DNA from: LiPW-15 sp964530925
Lineage (GTDB): Bacteria > Patescibacteriota > Minisyncoccia > UBA6257 > 2-01-FULL-56-20
Direction: 5' to 3'
DNA length: 64,000 nucleotides
Assembly: GCA_964530925.1 (NCBI GenBank)
Contig: CAZHBZ010000003.1
Span: forward strand, 1 to 64,000
The translations under genes and the position numbers were made by a program. Positions 38,369-46,475 of the stretch are shown one piece after another (within the stretch, counting starts at the first letter, position 1; each line of letters opens with the position of its first letter). The notes under the pieces were generated by a model that saw nothing but the letters and a program-made list of their open reading frames with translations, did not search any database and was not told the DNA's origin.

Positions 38369-39297
38369 TGTTCTATTTTAATTCGAATCGAATTGGTTTC
38401 TCTTATTTGTCTTTCTGGCTCACTTCGGCTTTCCAAGTCCTCCTCTTCGTTTCCGGAAGTTTCGTTTTCCGAAGCCGAGTCGACCTTTTCTCGGGAGTCA
38501 TTTTCCGGCGCGACCCATATGAACGGGTCCGGCGCTTTCTTTTCGTCCCTTATATTATAACTATTGGATATAGTGGCCTGACCCTGGATTTGAACGGAGG
38601 TCGAAGTGGCATTTTTTCTGTTTTTCCACAGACGCTCCATGTGTTCCTTGGCGCTTTCGGCTGCCTTATCTGTTTCCCGGAAAGAATCCTCCAAACGATT
38701 TTTAATGGCTTCCGATAGATCTTCCCCATTCTTTTCAATTAGCTTTTTGTAGTTTCCGCCGAAAAGATAAATATCGGTATTTACTCGGAGAGCTTTTTCG
38801 AGTTTCCCGACACGCTCAAGTTCTTCGGCGTTTCGAGATATCTCTTTGAGTTGGGAATCAAAATCTTCCGCGGCTTTTCTTACGTTTTTTTCAAGTTCGA
38901 AAGAAGAGGAGGCGTTTTGCGCGCGTTTTTCGGCGAGCAGGGAATTGATTTCCATAAGTCTTTCTTCGGCGATGTCGAGGCGTACCTCGGCTTTCGTCTT
39001 TTGATCTACAGCGGCCGCGAGGCGCACGTTTTCCACAAGTCTCTTTATGGGATACAGAGTTTCGCCGGGAATGCTCGCCTGAGAGGCAAAGACCGTTCCG
39101 GTGCTACCTAGAAGCAAAGAGGCAAGGGCAGCGGTGGAGGCAATGCGTTTAAAACTAAAGCTCGGCACTTTGTCGGCCCCCCTGGCATCAAATGCGGTTT
39201 GAATTTCCAATTTTCCGCGAAGTCCGAGCAAAAATTCCTGATCCACAGGGATATTTTTGAATTCGGAGAATATCTTTTTGATATTTCTAGATTTCAT
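38365..39297 (-). CDS. DUF5667-like membrane protein, putative anti-sigma factor
   Basis: 310 aa. A short cytoplasmic N-terminus (SRNIKKIFSEFKNIPVDQEFLLGLRGKL) precedes a membrane segment (IASTAALASLLLGSTGTVFA). The motif PGETLYPIKRLVENVRLAAAVDQKTKAEVRLDIAEERLMEI is the typical DUF5667 core, and a long charged coiled coil follows. It overlaps the sigma-factor gene by 11 nt and the IPT gene by 4 nt. Position and topology suggest it controls the sigma factor; that is inference. Confidence 0.8.
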   Translation of the reverse strand: MKSRNIKKIFSEFKNIPVDQEFLLGLRGKLEIQTAFDARGADKVPSFSFKRIASTAALASLLLGSTGTVFASQASIPGETLYPIKRLVENVRLAAAVDQKTKAEVRLDIAEERLMEINSLLAEKRAQNASSSFELEKNVRKAAEDFDSQLKEISRNAEELERVGKLEKALRVNTDIYLFGGNYKKLIEKNGEDLSEAIKNRLEDSFRETDKAAESAKEHMERLWKNRKNATSTSVQIQGQATISNSYNIRDEKKAPDPFIWVAPENDSREKVDSASENETSGNEEEDLESRSEPERQIRETNSIRIKIEQ

Positions 39298-39799
39298 GGT
39301 GTTTGAGCTTTTCTCTGAGGAGCTTTGTCCCTCTATGTATGGAGACGTAAATGTTGGTCAAAGTCTTACCGGTCAATTCCTTTATCTCGCTTGTTGAGAG
39401 CCCGTCAATGAACTTATAGTTGAATATTTCCCGATAATCGGCCGGGAGAAGAGATAGATATTCTCGGGCCTTTTCCGCGGCAAGTTTTATCTCGAGTCCG
39501 GCTTGGAGATCTGTTTTGTCTGCCGGCTCTTCTGACTCCAGCATTTCTTCGAGCGGCACGAATTGTTTTTTTGAGCGGTAGTGATCGATGATGAGGTTGT
39601 TTAATACCTTATAAAGAAGAGCCCTCATATTTTTAACCTTTTCTTTTTTCGCGAATTCCCAGGTTTTAAGGAACGTTTCCGAAACCAAGTCTTTCGCCAA
39701 ATCTTCATCGCTGGTCTTGATGATGGCGTGGCGCAAAAGATCCGCCGAGAAGTCGTCGTAGCCTTTCAAAAAGCTTTTTTGGGCGTTATTCGCGTCCAT
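39287..39799 (-). CDS. ECF-type RNA polymerase sigma factor
   Basis: 170 aa with region 2 (DEDLAKDLVSETFLKTWEFAKKEK, ALLYKVLNNLIIDHYRSKK) and region 4 (LSLLPADYREIFNYKFIDGLSTSEIKELTGKTLTNIYVSIHRG), and no region 3, as in extracytoplasmic-function sigma factors. It is first in a tightly overlapping three-gene operon with a DUF5667-like membrane protein and an exported IPT protein. Confidence 0.9.
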   Translation of the reverse strand: MDANNAQKSFLKGYDDFSADLLRHAIIKTSDEDLAKDLVSETFLKTWEFAKKEKVKNMRALLYKVLNNLIIDHYRSKKQFVPLEEMLESEEPADKTDLQAGLEIKLAAEKAREYLSLLPADYREIFNYKFIDGLSTSEIKELTGKTLTNIYVSIHRGTKLLREKLKHHEI

Positions 39800-39911
39800 T
39801 TAAGTATCTTTCATATATGTTGACGGGCGAATTATAAGAATATTACAGAATAGGGCCCATATTCCATATGGTATATTCTCAAATCAGGTTTATGCTGTTA
39901 TTATATCTTCT

Positions 39912-40532
39912 ATGAAAACAAAGCATATCGGGACAGCGATAGTCGTTCTCGTCTTTATTTCCATGGTCGTGAGCTCCATCTTTGTCGGAGGATGGAATCC
40001 TCCTCAAGCCGGGAATACGGAAGAAGTTCAAAATAAAACCAATAATCAACCAATAATGAAGCATCTGGTAACCATAAAGACTAATATCGGCGATATTCAA
40101 ATCGCCACTTACGATGAAGACGCGCCGAAAGCGGTCGAGAATTTTATCACTCTCGCCAATAAAGGATTTTATAATGGTGTTATTTTCCACCGCGTCATCG
40201 AGGGTTTCATGATCCAAGGAGGGGACCCGACCGGCACCGGCACGGGCGGACCCGGCTACAAATTTGAGGATGAATTGAATCCGGCCACTTTGTCCTACCA
40301 GGAAGGTTATAAGAAGGGCGTGGTCGCGATGGCTAATTCCGGCCCAAACACCAACGGCAGTCAATTTTTCATCATGCTGGCCGACAATCCGCTCCAGCAC
40401 GATTACACTATTTTCGGCAAAGTCGTTAAGGGACAAGAAGTTGTGGACGCGATAGGTTCCGCCACGACCGACACAAACGACAGGCCGCTAAGTCCGGTCA
40501 AGATGGAGAATGTGAGTGTGAGCGCCATATAG
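39912..40532 (+). CDS. cyclophilin-type peptidyl-prolyl isomerase, membrane-anchored
   Basis: 206 aa. An N-terminal membrane anchor (IGTAIVVLVFISMVVSSIFVGG) leads to a cyclophilin domain with FHRVIEGFMIQGGDPTGTG, GVVAMANSGPNTNGSQFFIML and the ending YTIFGKVVKGQEVVDAI. It catalyses proline cis-trans isomerisation, here probably for proteins outside the membrane. A TATATC box (39902-39907) is only a few nt before the ATG, consistent with little or no leader. Confidence 0.94.
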   Translation: MKTKHIGTAIVVLVFISMVVSSIFVGGWNPPQAGNTEEVQNKTNNQPIMKHLVTIKTNIGDIQIATYDEDAPKAVENFITLANKGFYNGVIFHRVIEGFMIQGGDPTGTGTGGPGYKFEDELNPATLSYQEGYKKGVVAMANSGPNTNGSQFFIMLADNPLQHDYTIFGKVVKGQEVVDAIGSATTDTNDRPLSPVKMENVSVSAI

Positions 40533-40612
40533 CCGCCTCTACGGATTACGAATAGGTATTGATATACGAATCAGACTTATCCGTATATTCGTATAGATTA
40601 GTAGTCCGTAGA
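40533..40612. repeat. long imperfect inverted repeat
   Basis: CTCTACGGATTACGAATA at the left and TATTCGTAT...TCCGTAGAG at the right form a hairpin of nearly 80 nt. An inner AT-rich copy (ATATACGAATC, ATCCGTATATTCG) and TTAGTAGT are included. It lies between the cyclophilin and the pseudouridine synthase genes. Confidence 0.6.
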
Positions 40613-40622
40613 GCATTTACTT

Positions 40623-41339
40623 ATGAACGAAAACATTGACTACCCAATTCGCATCAATCGCTACCTCGCGCTTAAAGGCATTGCCGCACGCCGTGAGGCC
40701 GACGAACTTATTAAAGCCGGCAAGGTAAAAATAAATGGGAAACGCGCCCGTCTTGGCGACCAGGTTCACGCGGGAGACGACGTAACTGCCGTGGCAAGAC
40801 CGGCCAAGGATCTCATCTATATCGCTTACAATAAGCCGAAGGAAATTGTGACCCATACTCCGCAGAGGGGGGAGCGTTCTATTGCCGACGAGCTTCAATC
40901 GAAGTTTAAGGAAAAATTATTCCCGCTCGGGCGCTTGGACAAGAATTCTGAGGGGCTGATAATTTTGACCAACGACGGCCGAATAACCGACCGGCTTTTG
41001 AATCCCGAGTATGGCCACGAGAAAGAATATCTGGTGAAGGTTAATAAACCGATGAACGGAGATTTTTCACGGCGTATTCAAAAAGGAGTTTTTATCGAAG
41101 GATATCGCACAAAAGAGGCTATTTTTGAGCCGACCGGTGAAAAGTCTTTCCGGCTTATAATCACGGAGGGCAAGAAACATCAGATAAGGAGAATGTGCAC
41201 AGCCCTAGGCTACGAAGTGGTCGCCTTAAGGCGAGTGAGAATAATGAATATTAAACTGGGGTATCTACCCGCAGGGAAATTCAGAAAATTGGAGGGCAAA
41301 GAGCTCGATACGTTTTTAAAAAACCTAGGTATTGATTAG
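40623..41339 (+). CDS. rRNA pseudouridine synthase, RsuA/RluB family
   Basis: 238 aa. The N-terminal S4 RNA-binding domain (RINRYLALKGIAARREADELIKAGKVKINGK) is followed by the synthase core with catalytic Asp in GRLDKNSEGLIILTNDG. The end motif is EGKKHQIRRMCTALGYEVVALRRVRI. It isomerises uridine in 16S or 23S rRNA; RsuA, RluB, RluE and RluF cannot be told apart here. Confidence 0.93.
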   Translation: MNENIDYPIRINRYLALKGIAARREADELIKAGKVKINGKRARLGDQVHAGDDVTAVARPAKDLIYIAYNKPKEIVTHTPQRGERSIADELQSKFKEKLFPLGRLDKNSEGLIILTNDGRITDRLLNPEYGHEKEYLVKVNKPMNGDFSRRIQKGVFIEGYRTKEAIFEPTGEKSFRLIITEGKKHQIRRMCTALGYEVVALRRVRIMNIKLGYLPAGKFRKLEGKELDTFLKNLGID

Positions 41340-41355
41340 GTTTTGTAATAATGAA

Positions 41356-41380
41356 AAAGCCCCGACCTTAGTCGGGGCAT
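41356..41380. terminator. convergent terminator
   Basis: GCCCCGAC-CTTA-GTCGGGGC (41359-41378) is followed on the minus strand by TTTTTCATT. It serves the converging genes. Confidence 0.85.
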
Positions 41381-41385
41381 TGAGT

Positions 41386-41724
41386 CTAGAAATGAGCTGG
41401 AAGGGTATCGTCGCGTGTCATGCCGCAGTCATTGCAATGGGCGTAGAGGCCTCCATGGCATGTGACGACATCCTTGTGCGGACAAATTCTTTGGAGTGCG
41501 TCTAGCTGAAGGGAGAGTTTCTCTGTGGCCTTTTCAATCGGGTCTAATTGAGGTTTGTATTGCTTCCGAATCCTTTCAGCGACCTTTGCGGTTTCTGCCT
41601 TGATCTTGGTATCCATTTCTGCGTGGATACGATGATCCTTCTCGCTTAGGGATTTCATTTCGTCGATGAGCTTTTCCCTCTTAGTTTTTATTCCTTCCGT
41701 GGTGGTCGGTAAAGTTATTTTCAT
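41386..41724 (-). CDS. small coiled-coil/zinc-binding cassette protein
   Basis: 112 aa. A charged coiled-coil region spans residues 10-80. The C-terminal CPHKDVVTCHG...HCNDCG pattern could hold a zinc ion. AAAGGAG lies about 9 nt before the ATG, and terminators bound it on both sides. No family recognised. Confidence 0.6.
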   Translation of the reverse strand: MKITLPTTTEGIKTKREKLIDEMKSLSEKDHRIHAEMDTKIKAETAKVAERIRKQYKPQLDPIEKATEKLSLQLDALQRICPHKDVVTCHGGLYAHCNDCGMTRDDTLPAHF

Positions 41725-41787
41725 CCCACGCTCCTTTCAGCGAACTGCCTACATGATAGTTTGTGCTTTCCAAGAAATCAAATAATA

Positions 41788-41829
41788 AAAAAGCCCCGTC
41801 CCCACGCAAATGCGTGATTGACGGGGCGA
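41788..41829 (-). terminator. terminator of the next cassette gene
   Basis: GCCCCGTC (41793-41800) pairs with GACGGGGC (41820-41827), with an inner CACGCA/TGCGTG stem. TTTTTT follows on the minus strand. Confidence 0.85.
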
Positions 41830-41836
41830 GGCGTGA

Positions 41837-42565
41837 CTACTTCGGCTTCGACGGAGTGTCGAGCGCCTGGGTCATGCTGAAGGTGTCGGCGAGTTCCGCA
41901 TCAAAGAAGTATTCGTCCCTGGTTTCCTTGCCGTCGGAAGAAGTGCCGAGGCACTTCTTATAGACGATGGGGTTGAAACTGTCCGGCCGCTTGAAGAACT
42001 GCCGCTCGTAAACCTTTTCGGGAGACATCAGGAAGACGGCAACCTGGCTCTCTTTCCAGTTGATCTCGAATCCTAGGCTTTCGGCGCTTCTCGCGATATT
42101 GACCGCCTTCACCCCATCGTAGGTCGTGAGGATGGGCGCCGACCATGGGCCGTGTCCGCCATTGCTCGGTTCCACGACAACCACGAAGACGCCTCGGCTG
42201 ATTGAATCCGTTTTATCATCCGGGAACCAGACCACCCCTCTTCGAGTGTTTGAATCGTACTTCATCTTGAAGTAGTAGCGGTCGTAGCCGTTTGAAGTGT
42301 AGCCCGTCAGAGTTTCCTCCGTGTTGAACATATCCGCCGGGTGCTCGATGCTCATAATCTTTACGGGCATGAACGTGCGCCGATTGTTCTTGTGGAACCG
42401 GGGGAAGGTTGTCTCGCGATTCAGGTAGAAAGTAACTTCCTGAATCGTTCCTCGATAGCAGAGCCAAATGTCCAGGCCGTTCGGTCCGTTGGTGATTCCG
42501 ATTGTCTCGAGATCATTCTTTTCGCCGAACACGAAAACCGGAAGGGGCTTCCTGTCTGATGCCAT
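41837..42565 (-). CDS. orphan cassette protein
   Basis: 242 aa from the ATG preceded by AAGGAGGTG; an extension to 42619 would run through that site. It is soluble and beta-rich, with many Tyr, Phe and Trp residues (LDIWLCYRGTIQEVTFYLN, GYDRYYFKMKYDS, RRGVVWFPDD). No signal peptide and no recognised domain. It is a stand-alone unit with a strong Shine-Dalgarno and terminator, between the pseudouridine synthase and obg. Confidence 0.6.
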   Translation of the reverse strand: MASDRKPLPVFVFGEKNDLETIGITNGPNGLDIWLCYRGTIQEVTFYLNRETTFPRFHKNNRRTFMPVKIMSIEHPADMFNTEETLTGYTSNGYDRYYFKMKYDSNTRRGVVWFPDDKTDSISRGVFVVVVEPSNGGHGPWSAPILTTYDGVKAVNIARSAESLGFEINWKESQVAVFLMSPEKVYERQFFKRPDSFNPIVYKKCLGTSSDGKETRDEYFFDAELADTFSMTQALDTPSKPK

Positions 42566-42675
42566 ACGGCACCTCCTTGCGTTACGCTCCTCCTCATCCG
42601 AAGAGGGCGGGGGAATCAATTTTCAAACCTTAAACTCTGCTGGGATTGTGCCAAAAATATGCCTTTGCGTCAAAC

Positions 42676-43659
42676 TTAGGCGCTGACTTTTCTCGTTCCT
42701 TTCTTGTCGGCTATTTCGTTTAAAATTGTTTTAACTTTTTTAAGGCTTTCGTCATCGGCGATAGAAATGGGAATTATTTCGCGCTTTGTTTTTTTAAGTT
42801 CCTTTAATTTCTCCTTTAATTCTTTTTCACTCAAGAGATCGCTTTTGCTCAAAAATATATATTCGGTTTTTCCCAAAAGTTCTTTATTGTAAGATCCCAA
42901 TTCCTCGCGGATAGTTTTGTAATCCTCATAGGGGGCGGGGGATTCGGCGGAGACAAGATGAAAAAGGGCGCCCGTTCGTTCCGCGTGGCGCAAAAATTTT
43001 ATACCCAAGCCTTTGCCGGAAGAAGCGCCTTCGATAAGCCCCGGGATGTCGGCGAGAATAAGATCATAATAAGCGCCGAGGTTCGGTTCGAGGGTGGTAA
43101 AAGGGTAATTGGCCACTTTGGCGTTGGCGCGGGTCAGCTCGTTTAAAAGACTGGACTTGCCGGCGTTCGGTAACCCGATAAAACCTACATCAGCAATCAA
43201 TTTTAATTCCAAGCGAATATTGAATTTCTCGCCGGGTTTGCCCTTTTCAAACTCTTTGGGCGAAGTATTTTTCGGCCCGCGAAAATGAAAATTTCCTCTG
43301 CCGCCCCGTCCGCCTTTCGCAATCAAAACGCGTTCTCCGATTTTTACTATTTCCACATCCGACTTTAGATCCAAATTGTGGACAACGGTACCCACGGGGA
43401 CTTTTAAAACGATATCGTCCGGGGTCTTTCCATCCACGAACTGCGGCCGGCCGAGAGCGCCGTTTTCCGCGCGTACATCTTTTTTAAAACGGAATTGTCG
43501 CAAAGCCGAAAGGTCGGAGACCCCTTCAAAATAAATACTGCCTCCGGCGCCCCCCGTGCCTCCGGTGGGTCCCAGACTCATTTTAATCCGCTGGAAAGCG
43601 ACTTTACCGTCGCCGCCGTTTCCGGCCTGAACTTTTATTGTGACGTCATCTATTAACAC
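42676..43659 (-). CDS. obg: GTPase Obg/CgtA
   Basis: 327 aa. The Gly-rich Obg fold (AGNGGDGKVAFQR, GGTGGAGGSIYF, GGRGGRGNFHF) is followed by a G domain: GLPNAGKSSLLNEL, YPFTTLEPNLG, LADIPGLIEGAS, FLSKSDLL. No C-terminal OCT domain. It acts in 50S assembly. The start is GTG (complement of 43657-43659), with TAGAAT exactly 6 nt upstream (complement of 43666-43671), i.e. a leaderless GTG-initiated message. Confidence 0.95.
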   Translation of the reverse strand: MLIDDVTIKVQAGNGGDGKVAFQRIKMSLGPTGGTGGAGGSIYFEGVSDLSALRQFRFKKDVRAENGALGRPQFVDGKTPDDIVLKVPVGTVVHNLDLKSDVEIVKIGERVLIAKGGRGGRGNFHFRGPKNTSPKEFEKGKPGEKFNIRLELKLIADVGFIGLPNAGKSSLLNELTRANAKVANYPFTTLEPNLGAYYDLILADIPGLIEGASSGKGLGIKFLRHAERTGALFHLVSAESPAPYEDYKTIREELGSYNKELLGKTEYIFLSKSDLLSEKELKEKLKELKKTKREIIPISIADDESLKKVKTILNEIADKKGTRKVSA

Positions 43660-43722
43660 GCGGGTATTCTAGCAGATAATCTTTCCGGAAGCGAACTCTC
43701 GGGGCGCAATCAACTGCCAACA

Positions 43723-43750
43723 AAAAACACCCGTTTCCGGGCGCTTTTTG
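43723..43750 (-). terminator. terminator of the DUF378 gene
   Basis: CACCCG/CGGGCG around TTTC is followed by TTTTTTG on the minus strand. Confidence 0.65.
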
Positions 43751-43759
43751 TTTGTGGGT

Positions 43760-43951
43760 TTACTGAGCCATCATTGGCGCGCCGCTCTTCTTTGGAACGA
43801 AAAGCTGATATAGAGCGGAAAGCGCTACCAGCGCATAGACAATGTTGGCCAAGGTCATGCCGAGGAATTGACCTACTCCCCAGCCGAAGATCTCAAGTCC
43901 CCAGTTCAGGCCGCCGATAATGAGTAAAATCCAGGTGATTTTATGAAGCAT
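43760..43951 (-). CDS. DUF378 small membrane protein
   Basis: 63 aa with two membrane helices. The hallmark 'LLIIGGLNWGLEIFGW' and 'NIVYALVALSALYQLF' match DUF378 (YuzA-like). Function unknown. The plus-strand flank to 44147 contains only AT-rich sequence, with a TATAAT-like box on the minus strand near 43998. Confidence 0.85.
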   Translation of the reverse strand: MLHKITWILLIIGGLNWGLEIFGWGVGQFLGMTLANIVYALVALSALYQLFVPKKSGAPMMAQ

Positions 43952-44146
43952 TTGTATAAGTAATCTCGATGTGTATGCCTCGACCTTTTTTTAAATTATA
44001 TCAAATCTGGTATGTGTCAGGCTGTTTTTAGGGTAAGTTCGATATGTGGAAAAACCAGTTTTTTTAGAGCTAAACATGTCTTATGATTAGGGCAGGATGC
44101 TTTTGGGGGTATCGGAAAACAAAGGCCGGTCCATTTATAAATAAAT

Positions 44147-44470
44147 ATGGAAATAAATAAAATAAACGAAGAGGCGCTCAAGTGTTTTATGGAAGATATG
44201 GGAAAGGGGAATGGATTTCTTTTGGATGTTCGCGCGGACGATGAATGGGAATCCGGACATGCTGAAGGCGCTATTCATTTTGAGCTCGCGAGATTGGAAG
44301 CAGGAGAGCTACCAGAGATACCAAAAGATAAACCGGTTTGCGTTTATTGCGCCGCTGGCGGAAGAGCGGAAGTGGCCAAGAAAATTTTGATTTCAAAAGG
44401 ATTCACGACCGTCAAAAATATAGGCGGGTTAAGAGATTGGAAGTTGGCCGGAGGCAATGTCGTAAAGTAA
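44147..44470 (+). CDS. rhodanese-domain sulfurtransferase
   Basis: 107-aa single rhodanese domain: LLDVRADDEWESGHAEGAIHF, active-site loop VYCAAGGRAE with catalytic Cys, then IGGLRDWKLAGG. It transfers sulfane sulfur or senses thiols. It is paired with a thioredoxin-like gene 4 nt downstream, suggesting a joint role in thiol or sulfur redox. Confidence 0.92.
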   Translation: MEINKINEEALKCFMEDMGKGNGFLLDVRADDEWESGHAEGAIHFELARLEAGELPEIPKDKPVCVYCAAGGRAEVAKKILISKGFTTVKNIGGLRDWKLAGGNVVK

Positions 44471-44474
44471 ACAT

Positions 44475-44735
44475 ATGTTGATAGAATTTTACGGAAAAGA
44501 ATGTTTGCATTGTATGCGAATGGTTTCTCGAGTCGAAAGATTGGAGAAGGAGACTGGTTTAAAGGTGGAGCGATACGAGACGTGGCATGATGAGGCGAAT
44601 GCCAAGAAATTAGAAGAATACGATAAAAACGGGTGCGGCGGCGTGCCGTTTTTTATAAATATGGAAACCGGAAAAACAATTTGCGGAGAAACCGCTTACG
44701 AGGAGTTGAAAAAATGGGCAGGGGTGGAGAAGTGA
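44475..44735 (+). CDS. thioredoxin/glutaredoxin-like protein
   Basis: 86 aa with the redox motif CLHC near residue 10 in IEFYGKECLHCMRMV, and the cis-Pro loop GCGGVPFFINMETG. It is cytosolic. It lies 4 nt after the rhodanese gene, so the two form a redox pair. Partner proteins are unknown. Confidence 0.82.
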   Translation: MLIEFYGKECLHCMRMVSRVERLEKETGLKVERYETWHDEANAKKLEEYDKNGCGGVPFFINMETGKTICGETAYEELKKWAGVEK

Positions 44736-44804
44736 TCCAATCTCGCGCAATTTGCGGAGACTGGCTTTGTTTTGCTCGCTTCTTTTTTATTATATTATTG
44801 ATAT

Positions 44805-45005
44805 ATGGATGAAGATATTAAAAATAGGCTGGGAGAAATAGAAAAGAAATTAGATACGCTGTTTTCTTCTGCGGAGAGAACCAGAAAATATTTTTTGTGG
44901 ACCCTTATCATCACAGTAATCGTGATAATCCTGCCGCTTATCGCACTCGTTTTTGTTGTCCCGCAATTTCTAAGCACATTGGATATTTCCAATTTCGGGC
45001 TATAA
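44805..45005 (+). CDS. small single-helix membrane protein
   Basis: 66 aa. A short coiled coil (DIKNRLGEIEKKLDTLFSSAER) precedes one membrane helix (YFLWTLIITVIVIILPLIALVFVV). Such tiny proteins are common in Parcubacteria; function unknown. TATATT (44791-44796) is 8 nt before the ATG. It is followed directly by the NAD kinase gene. Confidence 0.6.
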   Translation: MDEDIKNRLGEIEKKLDTLFSSAERTRKYFLWTLIITVIVIILPLIALVFVVPQFLSTLDISNFGL

Positions 45006-45007
45006 AA

Positions 45008-45844
45008 ATGATCAACAAGCGAACATACGCCTTTTTCTATCGAAAGGGCATGCCGGAAGCCGAGCGCTGGGTTAAAAAGATCCGTATTTGGATACGGAAA
45101 AAGCATTCCGATCTGAAGGAGGTTGGGACCAACCCTGATTTTCTGTTCGTACTGGGAGGGGACGGAACCGTACTTCAGGCCGCGCATAAATACAGAGAAG
45201 AACCGGTAATAGTTTCCCTGAATTTGGGAAACGTCGGTTTTCTTTCTTCGGTAAGATCATCCAGGAATTTTTTAAGCGTCCTAGAAAAGTTATTTAAGGG
45301 AGCGTATTCCGAAGAAAAGCGGATGCTCCTTTCTATCCGCGCGTATCGCAAAAATAAAAAAGTTTTTGAGACGGAGTCTCTTAACGAAGCGGCTATCCAA
45401 AATCCCTTGGGCATGGTCGAGCTGGAGGTTAATATCGAGGATCACCCTTTTCAATATGTGCGAGGCACGGGGATATTGGTTTCTACGGCCACTGGTTCCA
45501 CCGCTTTCAACTTATCCGCGCACGGACCGGTAGTCATGCCGGAAATGGAATGTATGATAATCACCGAGCTTTTGGACCATAATATCCCTACACCAAGTTT
45601 TGTGGTGACCGGGGACAAGGTGGTACGATTGAAAGTGCTGAATTTCAGGAAACACGGCCTTCTTTCCCTCACTAAAACAAAGAAACCCGTGGATGTGGTC
45701 TTGTCAGGGGACTCCAACAGTATTTTCCCGCTGGAGCCAGGAGATGTGGTAGAGATTCGTAAAGCCGAGCGTTATGTGAAATTCGCTGTTTTTGAAAAAA
45801 ATTATTTCCTAAAAAGCGTTCAAGAGAAGTTTTCTTTTGGCTGA
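45008..45844 (+). CDS. nadK: NAD kinase
   Basis: 278 aa from the ATG two bases after the previous stop. Motifs are FVLGGDGTVLQAAHK (GGDGT), LNEAAIQN (NE) and VSTATGSTAFNLSAHGP. It phosphorylates NAD to NADP. A longer open frame upstream belongs to an overlapping frame of the small membrane protein and is not used. Confidence 0.93.
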   Translation: MINKRTYAFFYRKGMPEAERWVKKIRIWIRKKHSDLKEVGTNPDFLFVLGGDGTVLQAAHKYREEPVIVSLNLGNVGFLSSVRSSRNFLSVLEKLFKGAYSEEKRMLLSIRAYRKNKKVFETESLNEAAIQNPLGMVELEVNIEDHPFQYVRGTGILVSTATGSTAFNLSAHGPVVMPEMECMIITELLDHNIPTPSFVVTGDKVVRLKVLNFRKHGLLSLTKTKKPVDVVLSGDSNSIFPLEPGDVVEIRKAERYVKFAVFEKNYFLKSVQEKFSFG

Positions 45845-45863
45845 GACCGGGATATGATAATAC

Positions 45864-46445
45864 ATGAAAATGGAAGATATTAAGATAATTTCGGACGAAA
45901 AACTTGCGGAACTTTATGCCGACGGGAATGAGTCGGCTTTTGCGGTTTTAACCGAGAGGCACCTCCCGGCGGTTTGCGGATTCGCCAGAAAGTATGTGGG
46001 CGACGCCGATAAGGCGGAAGATATCGCTCAGGAGACATTTGTTAAGGTTTGGAAGAATATCAAAACCTTTGATACCGGGCGCAATTTTCGCTCTTGGCTT
46101 TTCACCATCGCCAAAAATACCGCTTTGGACTACTTGCGTCAGAGAGAAAATATTCCTTTTTCGTCTCTGGAAGATGAGAACGGGGAGACCACAATCGACA
46201 GATTTGTTCCCACGAGTTCCATTCCGAATGACATTTTGGATGAAAAACTTCTTGCCCTTCGGGCGAAGGAGGAGTTGGCTTCTATGGCGGACAAACAGCG
46301 TAAAATATTTTCATTGCGGATGGAAATGGATATGACTTTTAAGGACATCTCAATTCTATTAAAGATGCCTTTGAATACCGTGAAGAGCGGCTACCGGCGC
46401 ACTCTTTTGGCCCTTCGGAATAATCTCCGCAAGCGTTCAATTTAG
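45864..46445 (+). CDS. ECF-type sigma factor heading the efflux operon
   Basis: 193 aa. Region 2 is ADKAEDIAQETFVKVWKNIK and FRSWLFTIAKNTALDYLRQRE; region 4 is LASMADKQRKIFSLRMEMDMTFKDISILLKMPLNTVKSGYRRTL. A TATGAT/GATAAT box lies within 5 nt of the ATG. It precedes a run of same-strand genes reaching to 51979, which it may control. Confidence 0.92.
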   Translation: MKMEDIKIISDEKLAELYADGNESAFAVLTERHLPAVCGFARKYVGDADKAEDIAQETFVKVWKNIKTFDTGRNFRSWLFTIAKNTALDYLRQRENIPFSSLEDENGETTIDRFVPTSSIPNDILDEKLLALRAKEELASMADKQRKIFSLRMEMDMTFKDISILLKMPLNTVKSGYRRTLLALRNNLRKRSI

Positions 46446-46475
46446 GATCTGCACCAAATAAGCCGGTATGCTCGT

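Noticed and set aside
44897..45007. N-terminal extension of NAD kinase
   Set aside because: It is the shadow of the small membrane protein gene in another frame; the ATG at 45008 gives a normal NadK start.
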